Assembly (NCBI GenBank): GCA_017858295.1
Contig: JAFMBU010000041.1
Location: 1-11,765, forward strand
Reading direction: 5' to 3'
Length of the DNA stretch: 11,765 nucleotides
Origin: Porticoccaceae bacterium
GTDB lineage: Bacteria; Pseudomonadota; Gammaproteobacteria; Pseudomonadales; Porticoccaceae
Shown: piece by piece, positions 5,712 through 11,765 of the stretch
Numbering within the stretch: the first letter of the stretch is position 1
Layout: the number at the start of each line of letters is the position of its first letter
Translations under genes and position numbers: made by a program
The notes under the pieces: generated by a model
What the model saw: the letters and a program-made list of their open reading frames with translations, nothing else
What the model was told of the DNA's origin: nothing
Databases searched by the model: none

Positions 5712-7469
5712 TTACAGAGACGTCATTACAGGTTTAATTGGAAACTGCCAGTCATCGGCAGCCATATCGGCATTGCCAAAATCACTGATTAACGGAGCAC
5801 CCTGAAACATGGTGTTGCGCACCCAGAGTCGCGAGCGGGGATCAAACTTACTGACACCAAAAAACGATAACTTGCAGCGCAGTAAATAGATCGGCAGAAC
5901 ATCACTGTGCACCAAATTTTCGCGGATATCGCCGTAGCGGCTCTGGGCCATAGTTTGAATCCGCGCCACAATGCCACTGTGATTTGGACACTGCATAATA
6001 AAATGCGCGACGTTTTGCTCTGGAGAGATGGTGTTGTAGTGCTGCAGAAGGTCGTAACATTCCCGTACCAGACGACCAATACCCAGGGGCATTTCTTTTT
6101 CCATGCCCATATCAATATTGGTCTGGCCCAAACGCGGCTCCATCTTCTCTTCAGAGCGATACCAAAACGCCCCTTTGGACTCGTACTTACTAAAATCAAT
6201 CGCCAGAGCCCAGTCGTATTTATCTTCAATAATTTCCAACAGTTCAGAGACCAACATTTCAGGTGTTATCTGTTGCGACTCCTCTGTCCCCATCTGCTCT
6301 TCGAGGCTATCGACCAAATCCGGATAGAGCTCGATAAGCATGGTATTGATCACTTCCTGAGTTTCTATATGCCAATGTTGCTCGGCATACTGAATCAGAT
6401 CCGCCCATACATAGTGGGTGATCGCCAGATCGGCGGCCTGCTCTTGGAGCCATAGATGCAGGGCCTGAAGTTCTTCACGGACCACCACATTGGAATTGCT
6501 CTGCCGCTCATCGGCGGTAATAATTTCACCCAGATGCTGGATCACTCTTTCAGTGGCCATATCCAACCGCGCCATGGTGGCTTTATCGACACCGGCCTCA
6601 CCGGCCACAATAGCTGTAGCCAATGCAGTTTCGCGCATTTCAATCCACTGGTTAATCAGCAGTGGATGATTAATTAAAAAGGGTGCCATACCCAGACCGG
6701 TAGAGTTGCCAATCCCCAGATAGCGCTTGATATCTCGATGCAGAGTCACCGCAGTTTCAGGGCTGCGCTGGGCGGCTAAATAATCCGCCTGCTGCATACT
6801 AAAGTGGCGCAACATATAGCAGGTAAACATCTCCGCGGCGAAGGGTCGGGCAAAGTCGCGATGTTTGGTGCGAACCTTTTCCCAATCAGCCATCCCCAAT
6901 TTGCCACTGCCATAAGCTGCAGTAGTGCGATACAGATAACCCACTTCGGCAATCACGTCTACACTGGGCTGACGGCCCTGGGTGAGCTCGTCAACCACAT
7001 AGTCAAAGGTCCTGGCACTGCGATTGGCCCGGGATAACACCAGTACTCGGGAGTCCACGCGACCGGCTTCCTGCTTGGGTACATTGGCACGTAAAAATTC
7101 CAGCTGCTCAGTGCCCACAGTGCCTTCGCAGAGGGCCATGGTCAGATCCCACTGATTGGCGATCACCCGATCATTGCGATTTTCGGGATCCAAATAATGG
7201 GAAAATAGGACATAACTAAAGGTCCCATGCTTAGCCTCAACCTGATAGACCACGGTGCCATATCCCTGGTCGTCGAGATCAAATACAGGACTGGTTATCT
7301 GCCAGTTCTCTGCCACCATTCGGCGCACCAGCGTGCGCATAAAGCTCAGCCGTGACTGATGAAAGCTACCTAGGCGCTCCAGCTGCATAACCTGGCTGGC
7401 AGGACGCAGCGGCAATAGCTTGACGTTGCTGTCGGTTGATTCGAATGATGAGTGCGGATCTTTATGCAC
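5712..7469 (-). CDS. Conserved-looking protein of unknown function, 585 aa
   Basis: I do not recognise the family. The protein is soluble, with no signal peptide or membrane span. Residues about 66-95 (YGTVVYQVEAKHGTFSYVLF) look like a beta-rich segment, and 200-420 are mostly helical. A striking Gly-rich motif, LGIGNSTGLGMAPFLINHP (251-269), looks like a ligand-binding or active-site loop. The stretch around 385-415 is acidic. The C-terminal part has CPNHSG (494-499), a helix, and RLWVRNTMFQGAPLISDFG (547-565). Cysteines are scattered with no metal-binding spacing. The start is GTG (7467-7469) with AGGT 10 nt upstream, a weak site; internal Met28 or Met44 are alternatives. It follows the BCCT gene by 70 nt and precedes the DUF3726-like gene by 8 nt. 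The context suggests an enzyme or enzyme subunit acting on the imported substrate. That is inference only. Confidence 0.8.
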   Translation of the reverse strand: MHKDPHSSFESTDSNVKLLPLRPASQVMQLERLGSFHQSRLSFMRTLVRRMVAENWQITSPVFDLDDQGYGTVVYQVEAKHGTFSYVLFSHYLDPENRNDRVIANQWDLTMALCEGTVGTEQLEFLRANVPKQEAGRVDSRVLVLSRANRSARTFDYVVDELTQGRQPSVDVIAEVGYLYRTTAAYGSGKLGMADWEKVRTKHRDFARPFAAEMFTCYMLRHFSMQQADYLAAQRSPETAVTLHRDIKRYLGIGNSTGLGMAPFLINHPLLINQWIEMRETALATAIVAGEAGVDKATMARLDMATERVIQHLGEIITADERQSNSNVVVREELQALHLWLQEQAADLAITHYVWADLIQYAEQHWHIETQEVINTMLIELYPDLVDSLEEQMGTEESQQITPEMLVSELLEIIEDKYDWALAIDFSKYESKGAFWYRSEEKMEPRLGQTNIDMGMEKEMPLGIGRLVRECYDLLQHYNTISPEQNVAHFIMQCPNHSGIVARIQTMAQSRYGDIRENLVHSDVLPIYLLRCKLSFFGVSKFDPRSRLWVRNTMFQGAPLISDFGNADMAADDWQFPIKPVMTSL

Positions 7470-7506
7470 GGCTTGTTCTACCTATGTGTATGACGATTTG
7501 GCTGTC

Positions 7507-7519
7507 AACTTATCAAGTT
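7507..7519 (-). promoter_or_regulatory. Small palindrome with -35-like TTGACA
   Basis: The 70-nt gap between the BCCT stop and the 585-residue gene holds AACTT-ATC-AAGTT, a perfect 5-bp inverted repeat. On the minus strand it runs straight into TTGACA, a perfect -35 match. The -10 position is poor (CATAGG at 16-nt spacing). It could be an internal regulated promoter, an attenuator, or chance. A second small inverted repeat, GTCTG-TG-CAGAC, follows the BCCT stop. Confidence 0.25.
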
Positions 7520-7539
7520 AATAAGACTGTCTGTGCAGA

Positions 7540-9087
7540 CTATTTTATATGGCCCTGCTCTAGGGCCATGATCTTGGCAATTCTAGGCGCATTCCAAAGT
7601 GACGGCATTAATATAAGCGACACTGGAACCGCAGTTACGACAATAAATGACTGTAATGCCGATACGCCGCCAGAACCGATTGAGATTAATATCGCCGCCA
7701 GAACACCCATCATAATTCCCCAAAATACCCTCAGGGCAGTAGGCGGATCATCGGTACCGGTCATCACCATGGACACCGTATAGGTCATTGAGTCACCGGT
7801 GGTGGCGACAAAGATCGTCGTGAGCACCAGAAACAGCACTGAAATCAAAAAGCCCCAGGGCAACTGCTGGGTTATGGCAAGCAGAGCCGCAGGCATACCA
7901 GAGGCGGCGTAGGGGCCAGAGATGACGCCGGGATTGGCCAACTCGAAGGCAATGCCGGTGCCGCCGACAATGGTGAACCAAAAGTAGGTTACCAGTGGTG
8001 CAATTAATGACAGGGTAATAATCAATTGGCGAATGCTGCGCCCCCGAGAGATGCGTGCAATAAACATGGCCATCAGTGGCCCATAGCCAATAAACCAGCC
8101 CCAGAAAAACACCGTCCAACCATTCACCCAACCTGTGTCAGCACGGTAACTGGCCATGGGAATAAACTCAGTGATCAGCACGCCAACCGACTGAATAAAA
8201 CTGTCGAAGATAAACGCCGTTGGACCAAACACTAGAATAAAGCTGATCAGCACTATGGATAGGCCAATATTAAACGAGCTGAGGATTTGGATACCCCGGG
8301 TAACACCAGAGACTGCAGAGACAGTGTAAATGGCGATCAGGCCGAGAATAATCAGCAACTGAGTACTGTAGTTATTAGCGACACCAAATAGCTCAGAGAG
8401 GCCAAAACTGACCTGCAGACCCAGGAAACCAATAGGTCCCACAGTGCCTGAAACAACCGCCACCACGCAGGCAGCATCTATAAAGGCGCCGAACCAGCCA
8501 TGCAATACCCGCTCACCAAAAACCGGGTAAAGCAAAATACGTGGCTTAAGTGGCAGACCTTTGTCGTAGTGCAGGTACATAAAAATAATCGCAGTCAAAC
8601 TGCCGAGAATCGACCAGGACAAAAAGCCCCAGTGCATATAACTCTGCGCCAGTGCCGGATAGACTGCTTCTGGAGTAGCAGACTCAACGCCAAACAGCGG
8701 CGGTGAAGCAATAAAATGTGCCATGGGTTCTGCTGCGGCCCAAAACACGCCGCCACCGGCCAGCAGCGTACACATAATGATCGCCACCCATTTGTAGGTG
8801 CTGATATCCGGTGCATCGAGATTGCCCAGCCGGGCTTTACCGGAATCGGACATGGCAACAACCAGAGCAACCAAAAACGTCAGCAGCATTAGCACTTGCC
8901 AGTACGCGCCAAACAATGTGGTCGCAGAGCCAAAGGCACTGTTAACCGTGGCCGATAGCAGCTCAATATCAAATAGTGCCGTGGCGACAAACAGCATCAA
9001 AAAGCCGCCACTCAATATAAATACTGGCCAATCAATTACTGCGGCTGACTTTTTAGCGGCTGACATTTTAGCGACCGGGTTATTCAC
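7540..9087 (-). CDS. BCCT-family betaine/carnitine/choline-type transporter
   Basis: Inner-membrane carrier of 515 aa with about 12 hydrophobic segments, a short N-terminal tail and almost no C-terminal extension, which argues for nutrient uptake rather than osmosensing. Family marks are the AAAEP motif (117-121), YMHWGFLSW (150-158), GWTVFFWGWFIGYGP (323-337) and ARISRGRS (344-351). By alignment to BetP, aromatic-box residues W153, W158 and W331 are kept. The positions of BetP Trp374 and Trp377 are Phe332 and Tyr335, and BetP Tyr197 is Leu161. The usual glycine-rich GMGIG stretch of TM3 reads LLAGGG. The start is GTG overlapping the dipeptidase stop by 4 nt (GTGA), with AAGG upstream; Met8 is an alternative. 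The substrate is probably a quaternary ammonium or sulfonium compound. DddT of DMSP clusters is one family member. Confidence 0.9.
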   Translation of the reverse strand: MNNPVAKMSAAKKSAAVIDWPVFILSGGFLMLFVATALFDIELLSATVNSAFGSATTLFGAYWQVLMLLTFLVALVVAMSDSGKARLGNLDAPDISTYKWVAIIMCTLLAGGGVFWAAAEPMAHFIASPPLFGVESATPEAVYPALAQSYMHWGFLSWSILGSLTAIIFMYLHYDKGLPLKPRILLYPVFGERVLHGWFGAFIDAACVVAVVSGTVGPIGFLGLQVSFGLSELFGVANNYSTQLLIILGLIAIYTVSAVSGVTRGIQILSSFNIGLSIVLISFILVFGPTAFIFDSFIQSVGVLITEFIPMASYRADTGWVNGWTVFFWGWFIGYGPLMAMFIARISRGRSIRQLIITLSLIAPLVTYFWFTIVGGTGIAFELANPGVISGPYAASGMPAALLAITQQLPWGFLISVLFLVLTTIFVATTGDSMTYTVSMVMTGTDDPPTALRVFWGIMMGVLAAILISIGSGGVSALQSFIVVTAVPVSLILMPSLWNAPRIAKIMALEQGHIK

Positions 9088-10079
9088 GCTCGCGCCTTGC
9101 CAACAAATGATTTCTCAAAAAATGACTGCCAGTTTTGGCCCATTATTTTGGCCACATCTGTATCGCTAAAGCCAACCTCTTCTAAGCCCTGAGCCACTGT
9201 GCGCATATCCTTTGATCCGGCGAACCAGTTGGGCTGGCGCGGCCATGAAGGGCTGGCAGCTGTGCCTTCGCCATGGTCTATGCCCATGGTCCAACGGCCG
9301 CTGCGCATCCATTCGAGCACTGAATAATCCCAGTTTTCACAGAGATCCGAGCCAATACCGAGACGCTCGATTCCGATCATTTCCGCAGTCTGCATAATCA
9401 TCTGGCAAAACTCCGGCAAGGTGCAATCCGAGCCATTTTTCAGATGGAATGGATACATACTAAAGCCCAGCATACCTTCGGATTCACCTATGGCACGGAG
9501 TACCTTATCCGACTTATTTCTTAACGCCGCATGGAAAAACGTTGGGTTGGCATGAGTGATGGCGATGGGTCGCTGAGAGATTTCTATGGCTTCCAGAGTG
9601 GATTTTTCGGCACTGTGAGACATATCAATAATCATGCCCACTCGGTTCATCTCACTGATGACCTGCTTGCCAAAACGGGTTATGCCGCCGTCCTGCTCCT
9701 CGTAACAACCGGTGGCCAGCAGACTCTGGTTGTTATAGCTGAGCTGCATAATACGCACCCCCAGCTGATGCAGAATCTGCACCATCTTTACGTCGTCTTC
9801 AATGGGCGAGCAGTTTTGAAAACCAAAGATAATGCCCACTTTGCCGAGACGCTTGGCTTCCAGGATATCTGACGCCTGATGGACCGGCATAATCAGATCC
9901 CCGTGATCGAGAAAATGACGATTCCAGTGGCCGATATTTTCCAAGGTCTCGCGACTGTTCTCCCAATAGGCGATGGTCACATGAATGGCATGCAAGCCAG
10001 ATCGCTGAGCCTGTTCGAATAGTCCGCGGTTCCAATTGACGTACTGCAGGCCGTCAATCATCAGCATATGGTTGTTCAT
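9084..10079 (-). CDS. M19 membrane-dipeptidase-like protein
   Basis: Protein of 331 aa with the TIM-barrel pattern of renal dipeptidase (peptidase M19/amidohydrolase-like) and no signal peptide. By alignment to human MDP it retains H155 (DMSH), H176 (ITHANP), R187 (LRNKSD) and D245 (GIGSD). However, the N-terminal metal pair His-x-Asp of DGHND reads DGLQY (9-13), and the bridging Glu is Gln88 (FGFQN). The alpha metal site is therefore largely missing, so true dipeptidase activity is doubtful. I recall this DGLQY subgroup as common in proteobacteria, including next to glycine-betaine/dimethylglycine genes in Pseudomonas. The frame stays open to 10277 inside the upstream gene, but ATG 10079 has AGGAG 6 nt before it and follows the aldehyde dehydrogenase stop by 13 nt. 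It overlaps the transporter start, so they are translated together. It possibly hydrolyses or binds an N-acyl or N-methyl amino-acid-like pathway compound. Confidence 0.85.
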   Translation of the reverse strand: MNNHMLMIDGLQYVNWNRGLFEQAQRSGLHAIHVTIAYWENSRETLENIGHWNRHFLDHGDLIMPVHQASDILEAKRLGKVGIIFGFQNCSPIEDDVKMVQILHQLGVRIMQLSYNNQSLLATGCYEEQDGGITRFGKQVISEMNRVGMIIDMSHSAEKSTLEAIEISQRPIAITHANPTFFHAALRNKSDKVLRAIGESEGMLGFSMYPFHLKNGSDCTLPEFCQMIMQTAEMIGIERLGIGSDLCENWDYSVLEWMRSGRWTMGIDHGEGTAASPSWPRQPNWFAGSKDMRTVAQGLEEVGFSDTDVAKIMGQNWQSFFEKSFVGKARA

Positions 10080-10085
10080 CAGTGA

Positions 10086-10090
10086 CTCCT
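10086..10090 (-). promoter_or_regulatory. Ribosome binding site deciding the dipeptidase start
   Basis: AGGAG on the minus strand lies 6 nt before ATG 10079, just past the aldehyde dehydrogenase stop. It fixes this start over the longer open frame to 10277. Confidence 0.75.
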
Positions 10091-10092
10091 GC

Positions 10093-11538
10093 TTAGTAGG
10101 GCTTGCTGTAGTTGGTTTTGACGATGGTGTAGAACTCGCGAGCTGAACTGCCCTGCTCTCGCGGGCCGTAGCTGGAGTTCTTGCGACCGCCAAAGGGCAC
10201 GTGATAATCGGTGCCTGCAGTGGGCAGGTTGACCATGACACAACCAGATTGAGAGTGACGCTTAAAGTGACCAGCATGGTGTAGGGAATTGGTAATAATG
10301 CCCGAGGTCAAACCAAAGTCTGAATCGTTAGACACGTGAAGAGCCTGCTCATAACTATCTACCTTGATGACACAAGCGATGGGGCCAAACACCTCTTCCC
10401 GGTTAATGCGCATCTGGTTAGTCGTATTCACAAACAGTGCCGGAGACATAAAGAAACCCTCTGTATCAAGGTTTAAACGCTCACCGCCAACTAATAGCTC
10501 GGCACCCTCATCTTTAGCGATCTGCATATAATCGAGATTCTGTTGCAGCTGACGACCATCCACTACCGGGCCAATCTGCGAGCCTTCACCCAGGGCATGA
10601 CCGACAACCAGATTGCTCACAGCGGCACTGAGCTTTTCGACGAAGGCGTCGTGGATACCCGCCTGAACAATAATCCGTGACGAGGCAGTACACTTCTGCC
10701 CGGTACCAAAATAACCACCAGCCAGGGCGCAGTTAACCGCTGTATCCATATCCGCGTCGTCCAGCACGACTAGAGCATTCTTGCTGCCCATCTCCAACTG
10801 CACACGGGCCATATTATCGATGGCATTGCGCGCAATATGGCGACCAACACCCACCGAACCAGTGAAGGTCACGGCTTGAATATCAGGGGAAGTACAGAGA
10901 GTCTCACCCACATCCCGGCCTGAGCCCATCACTAGGTTAAAGACCCCAGCGGGAAGACCACTGCGGCTGATAATATCGGCCAATATCCAGGCACTGGCTG
11001 GAACCAGCTCGGCGGGCTTAAGCACTACAGCGTTGCCATAGGCCAGGGCCGGAGCCACTTTCCATGCCGCTACTGCCATAGGGAAATTCCACGGCGTGAC
11101 AATACCTACAACACCTAGAGCTTCACGATGCACTTCTACGTCTACACCGGGTCGCACTGACTGGGTGTTTTCGCCCATCAGGCGCAGGGTTTCGGCACCA
11201 TAGTATTGAAAGAATTGACCGGAGCGATAGACTTCGCCGACGCCTTCAGCGCGGGTTTTGCCCTCTTCCCGAGCGAGGATCTCACCGATTTCAGCGCTGC
11301 GCGCAATCAGCTCTGCGCCGATAAAGTCGAGCACTTGCTTGCGCTGTTCCAAGCCGCTCTGAGACCAGCCAGAAAAGGCGGCATTGGCTGCAGCTATGGC
11401 TGCAAGGCAATCTTCAGAAGTGGCTTTGGCGTAATGCCCCACTACATCACTGGTGTCTGACGGGTTAATATTTTCAATTACTGCTGAGCTACCAACCCAC
11501 TGACCATTGATATAGTTCTGAAACACTTCGTGACTCAT
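10093..11538 (-). CDS. Aldehyde dehydrogenase, alpha-ketoglutaric-semialdehyde type
   Basis: NAD(P)-dependent cytosolic aldehyde dehydrogenase, 481 aa, full length. Catalytic marks are N151 (TPWNFP), K174 (LKPAE), FTGSVGVGR (225-233), the general base E249 (LEMGSK) and the nucleophile C283 (GTGQKCTASS). With the Glu present it is a hydrolytic enzyme forming a free acid, unlike the CoA-acylating enzyme at 1718-3214. The C-terminal TAGTDYHVPFGGRKNSSYGP, followed by REQG and a YTIVKT end, is typical of alpha-ketoglutaric semialdehyde (2,5-dioxovalerate) dehydrogenases, as in hydroxyproline, arabinose and sugar-acid pathways. Close relatives may act on other omega-aldehyde acids such as succinate semialdehyde. 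The ATG has GGGGAG (11544-11549) 5 nt upstream. It is first gene of the minus-strand operon and is tightly followed by the dipeptidase-like and BCCT genes. The family is sure; the exact substrate is not. Confidence 0.88.
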   Translation of the reverse strand: MSHEVFQNYINGQWVGSSAVIENINPSDTSDVVGHYAKATSEDCLAAIAAANAAFSGWSQSGLEQRKQVLDFIGAELIARSAEIGEILAREEGKTRAEGVGEVYRSGQFFQYYGAETLRLMGENTQSVRPGVDVEVHREALGVVGIVTPWNFPMAVAAWKVAPALAYGNAVVLKPAELVPASAWILADIISRSGLPAGVFNLVMGSGRDVGETLCTSPDIQAVTFTGSVGVGRHIARNAIDNMARVQLEMGSKNALVVLDDADMDTAVNCALAGGYFGTGQKCTASSRIIVQAGIHDAFVEKLSAAVSNLVVGHALGEGSQIGPVVDGRQLQQNLDYMQIAKDEGAELLVGGERLNLDTEGFFMSPALFVNTTNQMRINREEVFGPIACVIKVDSYEQALHVSNDSDFGLTSGIITNSLHHAGHFKRHSQSGCVMVNLPTAGTDYHVPFGGRKNSSYGPREQGSSAREFYTIVKTNYSKPY

Positions 11539-11682
11539 GCTGACTCCCCTTTTTTTATAAACGATTAGCGCCCTGCGGCTCGCTGATCTTATGCTTATTT
11601 AGCTATAAATCTAATTAAAAAATGCTATAGATATATAAGTTAAATTAATTTATTGTTAGTGTTTTAATAATTCGCGGTAAAG
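11539..11682 (-). promoter_or_regulatory. AT-rich leader and promoter region of the minus-strand operon
   Basis: The region between the operon start and the right-hand repeat is strongly AT-rich at 11599-11672, with several TATAAT-like hexamers but no -35 consensus, so I cannot place the promoter. A GC-rich patch at about 11568-11585 has AGCG/CGCT ends that could form a weak leader hairpin. No copy of the 403-423 palindrome is present, so the two operons may not share an operator. Confidence 0.4.
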
Positions 11683-11718
11683 CTGCAGGAGATCCTTCGG
11701 CTTCGCTCAGGATGACAG
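11683..11718 (-). repeat. Dispersed palindromic repeat, right copy (inverted)
   Basis: The reverse complement equals 24-60 apart from one missing G. It sits just beyond the promoter region of the last operon. GGATGACA (11710-11717) is answered by TGTCATCC (11752-11759), so here too the unit is one arm of a larger palindromic arrangement, cut by the window end. The sequence from 11752, TGTCATCCCGACCG, looks like the start of a variant copy. Confidence 0.8.
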
Positions 11719-11765
11719 GGTATGGAGTGTGTTATCCGGATCGCCAAAGTTTGTCATCCCGACCG

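Noticed and set aside
5907..6455. 182-residue open frame on the plus strand inside the 585-aa gene
   Set aside because: It is wholly antisense to a longer frame with ordinary protein composition and has no ribosome site or recognisable domain.
5712..7469. Idea that the 585-aa protein is a SpoVR-type protein or a DMSP lyase
   Set aside because: No SpoVR motifs, no cupin metal motif, no M24 peptidase pattern, and no CoA-transferase signature were visible.
7540..9087. Calling the transporter DddT or BetT
   Set aside because: Family motifs show a BCCT carrier, but substrate cannot be told from motifs and the aromatic box is altered.
10080..10277. N-terminal extension of the dipeptidase-like protein
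   Set aside because: It overlaps the aldehyde dehydrogenase C-terminus in another frame, is low-complexity Thr/Ser-rich, and a strong ribosome site fixes the start at 10079.
11539..11682. Second copy of the 403-423 palindrome before the minus-strand operon
   Set aside because: No ATAC/GTAT half-site pair with the right spacing occurs there.

Overview
The window looks like a catabolic block from a marine-type gammaproteobacterium. The evidence is moderate G+C coding DNA with AT-rich leaders, Shine-Dalgarno starts, GcvA-type LysR and IclR regulators, a BCCT carrier, and a dispersed repeat with core TGTCATCCTGAGCGAAGCCG, which I recall from many marine bacterial genomes. The lineage call is inference. 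I see no RNA genes, CRISPR arrays, transposases or phage genes.

Layout. Positions 1-493 hold a structured repeat (24-101), a gene-free stretch, and a 21-nt palindrome (403-423) before the first gene. A plus-strand operon (494-4941) encodes an iron-type alcohol dehydrogenase, a CoA-acylating methylmalonate/malonate-semialdehyde dehydrogenase, an IclR regulator and a LysR regulator. It converges on a minus-strand operon read from 11538 down to 4972: aldehyde dehydrogenase of the alpha-ketoglutaric-semialdehyde type, M19 dipeptidase-like protein, BCCT transporter, an unrecognised 585-residue protein, and a DUF3726-like protein. The two operons meet over 30 nt at one small hairpin. A near-identical copy of the left repeat lies inverted at 11683-11718, so the whole 11.6 kb block is framed by inverted repeats.

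Function. The plus-strand enzymes would oxidise a hydroxy acid to a semialdehyde and then to an acyl-CoA, e.g. 3-hydroxypropionate to malonate semialdehyde to acetyl-CoA. The same gene types (DddB, DddC, with BCCT DddT and LysR DddR) occur in DMSP catabolic clusters. However, no DddD or other known DMSP-cleaving enzyme is present. The minus-strand operon pairs a probable betaine-type carrier with an aldehyde dehydrogenase, an M19 homologue lacking canonical metal ligands, and two proteins of unknown function. My best reading is uptake and breakdown of a small zwitterionic compound (betaine, sulfonium or N-substituted amino acid), with the unknown pair as the most likely new chemistry. The substrate cannot be fixed from sequence alone.
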